64,000 bases of DNA, taken from assembly GCA_963766295.1 (NCBI GenBank), contig CAVXYW010000002.1, positions 124,001 through 188,000 on the forward strand. Direction: 5' to 3'. The translations under genes and the position numbers were made by a program. The stretch is from JBBDRJ01 sp963766295. GTDB taxonomy: Bacteria; Actinomycetota; JAICYB01. Positions 34,872-43,004 of this stretch are shown here, one piece after another. Each line of letters begins with the position of its first letter. The stretch's first letter is position 1. Under the pieces are notes generated by a model that had not been told where the DNA came from, made no database searches, and was given only the letters and a program-made list of their open reading frames with translations.

Positions 34872-36038
34872 ATGAATACCTATAAACGGATACAGGCCGA
34901 CCCGGCCCGGTACTTCGCAGCCGACGAGGTCCAGAAGGCCAAGGACTACCAGCGGCCGCTCACGCTCGCGCGCGGGATCTCGCTCGCGCTGAATGCGGCT
35001 TTCTTGATCGCCGTCATCGCGACGGGAGCTGCGGACAAAGTCGCCGACGCTGTTGGACCGGACTCCTGGGTCGTGCGGCTGATCACCATCGTCGTCGCGC
35101 TGACTATCGCGGGGCTGGTTATCGACCTTCCTATCTCCCTCTGGACGACCTTTGTGCACGAACGCAAGTGGGAGTTCTCGACGGAAACGCCCAAAGGCTT
35201 CGTCGGCGACCTGTTCAAGAGCCTCGTCCTCGGCATCATCATTCAAGGACTCCTTTTCATGGCCCTGTGGTGGCTGATCCGAACGACCGATCTGTGGTGG
35301 ATCTACGGATGGGCCGTCTTCTTCGCGTTCAGCGTCCTGCTTGCATTCCTTCTTCCGATCGTGATCATGCCGATCTTCAACAAGTTCACTCCGCTCACCG
35401 ACGAAGAGCTCTACGTACGACTGCGTGGACTGGCCGAAGGGGTTGGCATGCACGTGAGCGGTGTGCAGGTGATGGATGCATCCAAGCGCACACGCAAGGA
35501 CAACGCTTTCTTCGCCGGACTCGGCAACAGCCGCCGTGTGGTGATCTTCGACAATCTTCTATCCCAGCCGGCTGCAGTTATCGCGAGCATCGTGGCTCAC
35601 GAGCTCGGCCATTGGCGTCGCCGTCACATAACCAAGGGTGTGGTTATGGGGACGATCACGTCGTTGACGCTCTTCATCGCCCTCAAGTTCGTATCGACCT
35701 GGGACTTGGCGCTCGATTGGGCCGGTGTGGACAGCGTCACCGATCCCGCAGCTCTTCCGCTTGTCCTCGCCGTCTTCTCCATCGTCAGCTCCGTTATCTC
35801 TCTGCTTCAGGCGTGGATATCCCGCGCGCACGAACGGCAAGCCGATATCGACGCATTGGAGATCACAAACGATCGCGAAGCGTTCGCCGAGACACACAGA
35901 GGACTGTCGACGCGCAACCTCATCGACCTGGCTCCCAGCTGGTGGTCCTACATCCGGGCCAGTCACCCTCCGCCCGCGGAGCGACTGCGTCTGGCTGAGA
36001 TTTGGTCCGAGTCCGAGAAGTCGAGCGCGAGTCGTTAG
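34872..36038 (+). CDS. M48 family metallopeptidase (Ste24/CAAX protease-like)
   Basis: Predicted 388 aa membrane protease. About six hydrophobic segments flank the zinc motif HELGH (H243, E244, H247), with the third ligand glutamate at E321 in HERQADIDAL. The upstream segment KRTRKDNAFFAGLG is characteristic of Ste24-type enzymes. It should cleave membrane or misfolded substrates on the cytoplasmic face; bacteria lack prenylated CAAX proteins, so quality control is inferred. It starts 12 bases after the CDF gene and ends two bases before the sortase gene. Confidence 0.92.
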   Translation: MNTYKRIQADPARYFAADEVQKAKDYQRPLTLARGISLALNAAFLIAVIATGAADKVADAVGPDSWVVRLITIVVALTIAGLVIDLPISLWTTFVHERKWEFSTETPKGFVGDLFKSLVLGIIIQGLLFMALWWLIRTTDLWWIYGWAVFFAFSVLLAFLLPIVIMPIFNKFTPLTDEELYVRLRGLAEGVGMHVSGVQVMDASKRTRKDNAFFAGLGNSRRVVIFDNLLSQPAAVIASIVAHELGHWRRRHITKGVVMGTITSLTLFIALKFVSTWDLALDWAGVDSVTDPAALPLVLAVFSIVSSVISLLQAWISRAHERQADIDALEITNDREAFAETHRGLSTRNLIDLAPSWWSYIRASHPPPAERLRLAEIWSESEKSSASR

Positions 36039-36040
36039 CC

Positions 36041-36991
36041 ATGGTCTATGCCCCTCCCGAGCATCGTCCGCCACCGCCGCCGCGCCGATCGGCCGCGGAT
36101 CGCGTCGTCCGCGTAATCGGGATCATCGGGCGAATCTTCGTCGCCGCCGGTCTGCTGTTGCTGTTCTTCACGGGCTACTTGCTGTGGGGGACCGGTGTTT
36201 ACACCAAGCAACAGCAAGAGGACGCAACCAAGACGCTCGAAGCCAATCCGCTGGTGAACCAGGAGAACCTGAGCGCCGGCAACATCCCGCCGGCGCGCCC
36301 ATCGCAGCCCGCAGCGCTCGGCGCTCCGTTGTTCTCGATCAAGATCCCGAAGATCGGACTCGACACGGTGGTGATCCAGGGCGTGGGCCGCGAGGAGCTG
36401 AAGAAGGGTCCGGGACTTTTCCCCGACTGCAAAGAAGGACTGGGAAGTGACTGTGTGTCCGAGGCCAAATACCCGGGCGAGAACGGAAACGTCGCTATCT
36501 CCGGACACCGCACGACTTACGGAGCGCCCTTCTTCCGCCTGAACGAGCTCGCGCCCGGAGACTTGGTCGATTTCGTTTCCGGACGTGCGCGGTACAGGTA
36601 CAAGGTTCGAGGAGAGGCGCAGATCGTCGACCCGGTTGCCGGTTTCCAGGTCGTCGAGCAACACGGCCGCAACGAGGTGACGTTGACGACCTGCCATCCG
36701 CGCTTCTCAGCCGCACAAAGGCTGATTATCCAAGCCGACTATGTCGGCGCGTCTTTGGTATCGGCCCCGACGGGCGGCGGGCCGACCAGTGGCCCCAGCA
36801 AGCAACCCGTCGTGGGCGCCGATGTTTTGATCCTGGCCAGCGTCGCGCTGGCGAGTGCGCTTGCGTCCCTGGGCTTGTCCAAGAAGTACAAGTGGACGGC
36901 CGCCTACATCGCGATCGGTATCGCAGGCGCCGCAGGACTATGGGTCGGAGTCTTCCCGCGCCTCTTGCTTCTGATGCCGGCAAACTACTGA
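36041..36991 (+). CDS. Sortase (class E-like) with C-terminal membrane helices
   Basis: Predicted 316 aa. A Pro-rich cytoplasmic N-terminus and one transmembrane helix (27-49) precede the sortase barrel. The catalytic triad is H156 (ISGHRTT), C218 (TLTTC, the class E/F form of TLxTC) and R227 (AAQRLI). Two cysteines at 130 and 138 frame an extra loop. About 45 residues after the barrel form two more helices (about 265-315), unlike most class E sortases. It anchors proteins with an LAxTG-type signal; no such substrate is encoded nearby. ATG 36041 is the only start matching the conserved N-terminus. Confidence 0.9.
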   Translation: MVYAPPEHRPPPPPRRSAADRVVRVIGIIGRIFVAAGLLLLFFTGYLLWGTGVYTKQQQEDATKTLEANPLVNQENLSAGNIPPARPSQPAALGAPLFSIKIPKIGLDTVVIQGVGREELKKGPGLFPDCKEGLGSDCVSEAKYPGENGNVAISGHRTTYGAPFFRLNELAPGDLVDFVSGRARYRYKVRGEAQIVDPVAGFQVVEQHGRNEVTLTTCHPRFSAAQRLIIQADYVGASLVSAPTGGGPTSGPSKQPVVGADVLILASVALASALASLGLSKKYKWTAAYIAIGIAGAAGLWVGVFPRLLLLMPANY

Positions 36992-37085
36992 CGCGGTCGC
37001 ACGGATGAAATAAGCGACCCGCCGCAGCGGTTTCACTTGAGTGCCGTCAGCGCGGGAGCCAGCGAGTCCCAGTAGGGTTGGAGTC

Positions 37086-37658
37086 GTGGCGACCGTTGAG
37101 CGTGACGGCGAAGAACAGACCGAACCCAGCGACGACCAAGTTCGGCGCTTCGAGGAGTTGATCGTCCCTGAAATGCCGTTCCTTGCCCGGATCTCGCGTG
37201 CTATGTCGCATTCGCAAGCCGAAGCCGACGACCTCGCTCAAGACACGTTGGTGAAAGCCTTCCGAGCGATCGATCGCTTCGACGGACGTTACCCGCGTGC
37301 GTGGCTGACGCGGATCGCGCGCAACACTGCGATCAACCGAGATCAACGCAACCGGGAGTTCGTGCTCGCCGAAGACGGCGTCGTGGAGCCCGACCCGGCG
37401 CCGGATGAGATCAGTGATCCCGAAGACATAGTGCTCGGGCAGGAGATAGACGAGACCCTGCGCTCCGCACTCGACGACCTGCCGCCCGATTTTCGCATTG
37501 TCGTTCAGCTCGTCGACGTCGAGGACATGAGTTACCAGGAAGCAGCGGACGTTCTCGACATCCCGATAGGCACAGTAATGAGCCGGCTGCATCGAGCCCG
37601 CTCGCGTCTGCGGCGGGCACTAAGCGGCACAGCACTGGACAGGGAGGCGAAGACGTGA
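37086..37658 (+). CDS. ECF RNA polymerase sigma factor, SigR-like
   Basis: Predicted 190 aa. Region 2 includes EADDLAQDTLVKAFRAIDRF and the -10-recognising PRAWLTRIARNTAIN; region 4 contains LPPDFRIVVQLVDVEDMSYQEAADVLDIPIGTVMSRLHRARSRLR. The helix-turn-helix ending TVMSRLHR is normal. It is followed, with a GTGA overlap, by a zinc-type anti-sigma gene with the cysteine pattern of RsrA, so it likely belongs to the SigR/SigH thiol-stress group. GTG 37086 is preferred to GTG 37041: an AGGG lies eight bases upstream, whereas 37041 has no site. Confidence 0.92.
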   Translation: MATVERDGEEQTEPSDDQVRRFEELIVPEMPFLARISRAMSHSQAEADDLAQDTLVKAFRAIDRFDGRYPRAWLTRIARNTAINRDQRNREFVLAEDGVVEPDPAPDEISDPEDIVLGQEIDETLRSALDDLPPDFRIVVQLVDVEDMSYQEAADVLDIPIGTVMSRLHRARSRLRRALSGTALDREAKT

Positions 37659-37954
37659 GCTTGTTCTCTTACCTGCCTGGGACTACTGCGTGGCGCAAGC
37701 GCCGTCACGATGAGATCTGTCGTGAGACGTACGACCACATCCAGGAGATCGTCGACGGGGAGATCACCGCCGGCAAGGCAAAGCAGCTGGCGCGCCACTT
37801 GAGCGAGTGTCCGCCCTGCGAGCTCGAAGCTGAGGCGATCAAAGGTCTGAAGCAAGCGATCGCTCGTGTTGGCTGCGAAGCCGACCCGCAACTCGTTCAG
37901 CACTTGGACGAGCTGGCTCGCAAGCTGTGTTCGCGCCGCGAACACGAACATTAA
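37655..37954 (+). CDS. Zinc-binding anti-sigma factor, RsrA-like
   Basis: Predicted 99 aa, soluble, no membrane segment. It carries the H-x3-C-x2-C motif: H48, C52 and C55, with C22 exactly 26 residues before H48. That spacing reproduces the C11-H37-C41-C44 zinc and disulfide site of Streptomyces RsrA. In that protein oxidation forms a disulfide, zinc is lost and the sigma factor is released; the same redox switch is inferred here. Further cysteines occur at C74 and C92. It overlaps the sigma gene by GTGA. Confidence 0.88.
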   Translation: MSLFSYLPGTTAWRKRRHDEICRETYDHIQEIVDGEITAGKAKQLARHLSECPPCELEAEAIKGLKQAIARVGCEADPQLVQHLDELARKLCSRREHEH

Positions 37955-37966
37955 GCTCTACACGCC

Positions 37967-38572
37967 ATGGAGCTAGTTCTCGTCCGGCACGCGCTGCCCG
38001 AACGCATCGTCAAAGAAGGAAGTGCAGCGGATCCACCACTTACCGATCTCGGACGCCGCCAAGCCGAGGCGGCGGCGAAGTGGCTCTCGGTCGAGAAGTT
38101 CGACGCCTTGTACTCCAGTCCCATGCAGCGAGCGAGAGAGACCGCCGACCCTTTGGCTTCGCTTCTTGGTCTTGAAATTCGCCTAGAGGACGGCATCGCC
38201 GAATACGACCGTCAGTCAGAGGTGTACATCCCGATCGAAGAGGTCAAGCGCAGCGACGACCCCGAGTTGCAAGCGCACTGGCGCGCTCTGGCTGAGGATC
38301 GCCTGGACGATCTTATCGAGGACGCACACACTTTCCGTCCGCGCGTTGCCGAAGCGATCGCGCGGATCATCGGCACCCATTCCGGTCAGCGGGTCGCGGC
38401 CGTTTGTCACGGCGGAGTCATCAATGTCGCGCTCGCCGAGGTCCTCGGGCTGCAGCGGAGCCTGTGGTTCGAGCCGGCCTACGCATCGATCCATCGCGTC
38501 GTGGCAGCGCGTTCGGGGATCCGCAGCATCGCGAGCATCAACGAGACCGGGCACCTCCGCGGCATCGAATAA
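37967..38572 (+). CDS. Histidine phosphatase family protein
   Basis: Predicted 201 aa. The phospho-acceptor motif is VLVRHALPE (RHA form) and the second histidine is in VCHGGVIN; SSPMQRARETA supplies the phosphate-binding Arg. It resembles bacterial broad-specificity phosphatases and phosphoglycerate mutase-like proteins; length and lack of the mutase insertions favour a phosphatase. It begins 12 bases after the anti-sigma gene and may be in the same operon. Confidence 0.9.
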   Translation: MELVLVRHALPERIVKEGSAADPPLTDLGRRQAEAAAKWLSVEKFDALYSSPMQRARETADPLASLLGLEIRLEDGIAEYDRQSEVYIPIEEVKRSDDPELQAHWRALAEDRLDDLIEDAHTFRPRVAEAIARIIGTHSGQRVAAVCHGGVINVALAEVLGLQRSLWFEPAYASIHRVVAARSGIRSIASINETGHLRGIE

Positions 38573-38680
38573 GAGGCGCAAACCAGCCCTACCAGCGGCA
38601 ATGCAGAAGGTAGTTGACGCCAACCTGTGGGAATGCTGGTATCAGCGGTCCGGCGCACCGTACAAAGGGGTGGGAAGCCC

Positions 38681-38810
38681 ATGGCCGTCGAGACGCTTGA
38701 TCGTCCTTCACCTATAGGACCGATCCTTCCCGCGTGGACCAGGCCGCTGCGTCCGGCGGCACCAATCGTATTCGCTGCGAACCGCGACTGCCGTCGCGTT
38801 CGACCTCGCT
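38681..38810 (+). other. Candidate out-of-frame N-terminus of the DUF4173-like gene
   Basis: An ATG at 38681 preceded by AAAGGGGTGGGA opens a frame beginning AVETLDRPSPIGPILPAW, a plausible Pro-rich cytoplasmic leader. The frame of the membrane protein at 38811 is open only from 38718 (after a TAG at 38715-38717) and has no ATG, GTG or TTG before 38811, yet the codons just upstream (TATAVAFDLA) look like the first conserved helix. Joining the two needs one extra base removed between 38718 and 38810. This suggests a frameshift or sequence error. Confidence 0.45.
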
Positions 38811-40136
38811 ATGCGCTCGCATCCGGTAGGCATCGCGGGCGCGATCTCGGTCGCGCTGCTGGCATGCACGGTTTTGGCCACCGGTGAGGTGAACAACAGA
38901 CAGAGTCAAGCGCTTCTCCTCCTTGGCGTCACGATGGGGGCGTGGCTCTCAGTACGTGCAACGCCCTGGCTCGCGCCGCTCAACGTCCTTGCAGCGTCGG
39001 CAAGCTTGGTAGCTGCCGCGTCGCTGGCCCGTGCCGGCAGCGTTTTCGACTTCTCGGCTCCCAGAACTGTTATTCGCGTGGTCCACGCCGCCATGAACGG
39101 CATCCTCGGACCCGGCTATCTGGTGCGCGGACGCATCACCCGTATGGCGCCGGTGATTCGAGGTGTTGTCATCGCCGCGCCGCTGGCGATTGTGGTCGGC
39201 CTTCTGTTTGCCGCCGGCGACGCGGTCTTTGCGTCGGCATTCAAGTTCGACGCAACCGACTACGTCGTGCATGCCGTCCTGTTGCTGATCGGGGTGTGGG
39301 GTGCAGCCGGGCTCGCACGCGTGGCTGCAACACCGTCGATCGACGATCCGGATGTGACCATGCCGATGCTCGGTCGCATCGAGTGGACGATCGTTCTGGT
39401 TGCTTTGAACGTGCTCTTCCTCGGGTTCGTTGCCGCTCGCATCGTCGCTGCGACCCACGGCGGCGAGCGCGTACTGTCCACGGCCGGCCTGAGCTATGCG
39501 GAGTACGCGCGTTCGGGCTTCTTCGAGCTCTTGTGGGCGGCGGCGATCACGCTGGCTGCCCTGATAGTCCTACGGGCAGTTGCCGACACGAAAGACGCGC
39601 GTTCGCGCTTCCTCTTCAAATTGCTGGCGGTGAGCACGGTTTTCCTGACCATGCTCGTAGTGGCGTCGGCTTTCCAGCGTCTAGTGCTGTACGAGCACGC
39701 CTTCGGTCTCTCGATGCTTCGTCTGTACAGCATGGCGTTCTGCGTGTGGCTCGTCATCGCCCTGGTTGCGCTTGCGCTGTGGATCGGCGGAGTCGGCGGT
39801 CACCGGCCTTGGTTCTGGGGTGTCGCAGCGATAAGCGCGGTCGCGCTCGTGCTGGCGCTCAACGTGCTCAATCCGGAAGCCTTCGTCGTCAAGCACAACG
39901 TGAACGCCGGGACGCAAACCTTCGACGTGGACTATGCAGCCGATCTCTCGGACGATGCAGTGCCGGCCCTGACCGAGATCGCGCGGCGTAGCGATGACGA
40001 TGTCAAGGAAAACTTGACGAGGGCGGTTTGCTCCAACGACGACAGCGAGTTCGAACCCGAAGATGGGGTGGCCGGCTTCAATCTCGGCCGAGAGGCGGCT
40101 CGTGACGCCCGCGCGTCGTTCTGCCCCGCGCCGTAA
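38811..40136 (+). CDS. DUF4173/DUF4153-like multi-pass membrane protein
   Basis: Predicted 441 aa from ATG 38811, with about ten transmembrane helices. The conserved C-terminal region reads LNPEAFVVKHNVNAG then DVDYAADLSDDAVPAL, which matches the extracytoplasmic end of DUF4153/DUF4173 proteins. Family function is unknown; many are associated with envelope or stress genes. The likely true N-terminus lies upstream in another frame (see 38681-38810), so this start is probably truncated by several residues. The end overlaps the acetyltransferase start by 35 bases. Confidence 0.8.
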   Translation: MRSHPVGIAGAISVALLACTVLATGEVNNRQSQALLLLGVTMGAWLSVRATPWLAPLNVLAASASLVAAASLARAGSVFDFSAPRTVIRVVHAAMNGILGPGYLVRGRITRMAPVIRGVVIAAPLAIVVGLLFAAGDAVFASAFKFDATDYVVHAVLLLIGVWGAAGLARVAATPSIDDPDVTMPMLGRIEWTIVLVALNVLFLGFVAARIVAATHGGERVLSTAGLSYAEYARSGFFELLWAAAITLAALIVLRAVADTKDARSRFLFKLLAVSTVFLTMLVVASAFQRLVLYEHAFGLSMLRLYSMAFCVWLVIALVALALWIGGVGGHRPWFWGVAAISAVALVLALNVLNPEAFVVKHNVNAGTQTFDVDYAADLSDDAVPALTEIARRSDDDVKENLTRAVCSNDDSEFEPEDGVAGFNLGREAARDARASFCPAP

Positions 40137-40629
40137 ACCCGGCCGGACGACGATCCGGTCTGCGACTCCATCCGACCTTCCTTTCCTGAAACTCATGTGG
40201 TTCGAGGCTGCGTTCTGGGATCCAACGATGTCGCGTCCGTCGATGGAGCAAGCGCTGGCGATCCCCGAGCTGGCCCGCTACATCCAGGAGTGGGGCCGAC
40301 CGGGTGACGCGGCCGTCATCGCCAGCGACGACCGGCCGGTTGGTGCGGCCTGGTACCGCCTCTTCCGTTCCGACGACCGTGGCTACGGATTCGTGGACGA
40401 AAACACCCCAGAGCTCGGGATCGGGATCACACTTCTTCGTCGCGGAGAGGGCCTGGGCACACGGCTCCTTGATGCGCTGTGCGAGCGAGCGTCCTCTGAT
40501 GGCTTCACAAGCATCAGTCTGTCCGTGGTCAAGAAGAACCCCTCGGTCCGCCTCTACGAGCGCGCCGGATTCGTCGTTATTGAAGGCGACGAGAACAGCT
40601 GGAAGATGGTCAAGCGCCTGGGGGCGTGA
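40102..40629 (+). CDS. GNAT family N-acetyltransferase
   Basis: Predicted 175 aa. The acetyl-CoA pyrophosphate loop is LRRGEGLGTRLLDAL (R/Q-x-x-G-x-G/A form); ISLSVVKKNPSVRLYERAGF is the characteristic motif B with the conserved Asn and Tyr. The N-terminal TIRSATPSDLPFLKLM is standard. GTG 40102 has GAGAGG six bases upstream and is favoured over the GTG/ATG further in; this makes the gene overlap the preceding membrane-protein gene by 35 bases. The acetyl acceptor is unknown. Confidence 0.88.
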   Translation: MTPARRSAPRRKPGRTTIRSATPSDLPFLKLMWFEAAFWDPTMSRPSMEQALAIPELARYIQEWGRPGDAAVIASDDRPVGAAWYRLFRSDDRGYGFVDENTPELGIGITLLRRGEGLGTRLLDALCERASSDGFTSISLSVVKKNPSVRLYERAGFVVIEGDENSWKMVKRLGA

Positions 40630-40689
40630 GCATAATCGCGTGATAGATTTCGCATTTCGAACAACGCTCGCCGCGGGGAGGTGGCAGGT

Positions 40690-42519
40690 TTGACGAGGGA
40701 CGTCGCCGCCGAAGCTAAGAAGATCGACGAAGCGGTCGCCGGCAAGACCATCGCAACGTTCTTTCAGGACGCAACGAAGAAGTTCGCCGATGTCGAAGCA
40801 CTGAAGTGGAAAGACGGCGAAGACTGGAAGTCGGCTACGTGGGCCGAGTACGGCGACCGTGTGCGCGACTTCGGCAAGGGCATGATCGCGCTGGGGTTGC
40901 AGCCCGGTGACTTCGTCAACCTGATCGGCGCGAACACCCCCGATTACGTGATATCGGATCTGGGCGTTCTGCACGCCGGCGGCGTCCCGGTCTCCCTTTA
41001 CAACACCCTTGCGCCAGAGCAGATCTCGTACATCGTGAGCCACTGCGATGCCAAGTACGTCATCTGCGAGAACCGCAACTACCTCGAGCTGATCCTCAAG
41101 GTGCAAAGCGAGATCCCGAACATCCGCAAGGTCATCATGTGGGAAGGCGCGGACGAGTTCGCGGACAACGATTGGATCGTCTCCTACGACGACGTCATCG
41201 CCATGGGCCGCGAGGTCGACGATGCGGAGTACGAGAAGCGCTGGAATGCGATCGATCCCGAAGATCTAGTAACGCTCATCTACACATCCGGAACGACCGG
41301 ACCCCCGAAGGGCGTTATGGTTTCGCACCGCAACGTGTGCTGGACCGTTACGTCGTTCCTTAACGTGATGCCTTTGGGCGCTGGGACCAAGCAGATCTCC
41401 TACCTGCCGATGGCGCACATCGCCGAGCGCATGATCGGACACTACGGTCCGCTGCAGATCGGATCGACGATCTACTTCTGCCCGGACGCCCGTCAGGTCG
41501 CGGCATACCTGCGCGACGTGAAGCCGACGTGGTTCTTCGCGGTTCCACGCATCTGGGAGAAGCTCTATCAAGGACTGCAGAATGCGCTCGATGGATCGCC
41601 CGACGACCAGAAGAAAGCTGCGTTGGATGCACTTGCCGTTCGTAAGCAAGTCGTCGAACTGGAGCACGCCGGCAAAGACCTTCCCGAAGACTTAAAGAAG
41701 AAGAACGAGGAAGCGCTGCCCGTCGTAGGTTTCATACGGACCCTGGTCGGTCTCGATGAGGTGGAGGTCGCCGGCACCGGCGCGGCTCCCATCGCGCCGG
41801 AGATCATCGAGTTCTTCTGGCAGCTCGGCGTCGAGCTCTACGAGGTGTACGGGCAGTCCGAGGACACGGGTCCGACGTCGTGGAATCGTCCGGGCATGGT
41901 CAAGATCGGTTCGGTCGGTCCGTCGATCCCCGGTGTCGAGGTGAAGTTGGCCGAGGACGGGGAACTGCTCGTCCGCGGCGGCAACGTCACGGAGGGCTAC
42001 TACAAAGAACCCGAACTAACCGCAGAGACGTTCGACTCCGAAGGCTGGTTGCACTCCGGTGACGTTGCCGAGATCGACGACAAAGGATTCATCAAGATCG
42101 TCGACCGCAAGAAAGAGATCCTGATCACCGCCGGCGGCAAGAACGTGGCACCGTCCAACGTGGAGAACATGCTCAAGGGCCACCCGCTCGTCGGTCAGGC
42201 GTGCATGATCGCCGACAAGCGTCCGTACTCGACGGCTTTGCTGGCGCTTGATCCGGACGACGCCGCCGCGTGGGCAACGAAGAAGGGAAAGCCTACCGAC
42301 GTTGCGTCGCTCTCACAGGACGAGGACGTGATCGCCAGCGTTCAGAAGCACATCGACGAGATGAACACCAAGCTTCACAACCAGGAGCAGATAAAGAAGT
42401 TCACGATCCTGCCCATGCCATGGTCGGTCGACTCGGGCGAGGTGACACCGACGCTCAAGATGAAGCGGAAGGTCGTCAACCAGAAGTTCACCGACGAGAT
42501 CGAGCGGATGTACGCCTGA
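40690..42519 (+). CDS. Long-chain acyl-CoA synthetase (FadD15-like)
   Basis: Predicted 609 aa ANL enzyme. The P-loop YTSGTTGPPKG is at 198-208; YLPMAHIAER and a long linker (EDLKKKNEEAL) follow, with YGQSE, GWLHSGDVAEID and the ITAGGKNVAPSNVE C-terminal hinge. The large insertion and overall length match mycobacterial FadD15 and eukaryotic long-chain ligases. TTG 40690 is chosen because GGGGAGG lies eight bases upstream; the GTG at 40681 would abut that site. It makes acyl-CoA for beta-oxidation or lipid synthesis. Confidence 0.92.
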   Translation: MTRDVAAEAKKIDEAVAGKTIATFFQDATKKFADVEALKWKDGEDWKSATWAEYGDRVRDFGKGMIALGLQPGDFVNLIGANTPDYVISDLGVLHAGGVPVSLYNTLAPEQISYIVSHCDAKYVICENRNYLELILKVQSEIPNIRKVIMWEGADEFADNDWIVSYDDVIAMGREVDDAEYEKRWNAIDPEDLVTLIYTSGTTGPPKGVMVSHRNVCWTVTSFLNVMPLGAGTKQISYLPMAHIAERMIGHYGPLQIGSTIYFCPDARQVAAYLRDVKPTWFFAVPRIWEKLYQGLQNALDGSPDDQKKAALDALAVRKQVVELEHAGKDLPEDLKKKNEEALPVVGFIRTLVGLDEVEVAGTGAAPIAPEIIEFFWQLGVELYEVYGQSEDTGPTSWNRPGMVKIGSVGPSIPGVEVKLAEDGELLVRGGNVTEGYYKEPELTAETFDSEGWLHSGDVAEIDDKGFIKIVDRKKEILITAGGKNVAPSNVENMLKGHPLVGQACMIADKRPYSTALLALDPDDAAAWATKKGKPTDVASLSQDEDVIASVQKHIDEMNTKLHNQEQIKKFTILPMPWSVDSGEVTPTLKMKRKVVNQKFTDEIERMYA

Positions 42520-42560
42520 GCGTCGAGGACGCTCCGCCCGGACACGCCGACGAGAAAAAG

Positions 42561-43004
42561 ATGCTGCTCGGCTGGCTCGAGCTGCATCGCGACATCATGG
42601 CCTTCAAGATCGAGGGCCTATCGGAACAGCAAGCGCGGTTTAAGCCGAGCCCGACGGCTAATTCCTTGCTGAACCTAATCGTCCACCTGACGGGCGTCGA
42701 GCGGAACTGGTTCCAAAGGATCGTCGCGGGAAATGAAGTGGACCGAGACCGCGACGCTGAATTCGGTGATCTTTCGACCACCGTTTCCGGGGCCGTCGAG
42801 GCATACCGCGCGGAATGCCTGAAGTCGAACAAGGTGATCGACGAAATTGCGCCGGTCGATGCGTGCAGTGGGGAACCGGGCTACAGCGTCCGGTGGGTGC
42901 TTCTCCACATGATCGAAGAGACGGCGCGGCACGCCGGTCACGCGGACATCACTCGCGAATTGATCGATGGCGCCGTCGGATGGAATCGCAAGGACCGCGG
43001 CTAG
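42561..43004 (+). CDS. DinB/DUF664 superfamily protein
   Basis: Predicted 147 aa four-helix-bundle protein. HLTGVERNWFQRIVAG, a central acidic loop and LLHMIEETARHAGHADITREL with several His residues are typical of DinB-like DUF664 proteins, some of which are metal- or mycothiol-dependent transferases. ATG 42561 has no good ribosome-binding site and clips about 15 residues of the usual N-terminus. A CTG at 42516, overlapping the FadD stop as CTGA with GAGCGGA seven bases upstream, would restore it. The stop overlaps the convergent gene by CTAG. Confidence 0.8.
   Translation: MLLGWLELHRDIMAFKIEGLSEQQARFKPSPTANSLLNLIVHLTGVERNWFQRIVAGNEVDRDRDAEFGDLSTTVSGAVEAYRAECLKSNKVIDEIAPVDACSGEPGYSVRWVLLHMIEETARHAGHADITRELIDGAVGWNRKDRG

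Noticed and set aside
37054..37079. SigR-type promoter GGGAGC-N17-GTT before the sigma gene
   Set aside because: The -35 deviates from GGAAT and the distance to the start is very short; too weak to list.
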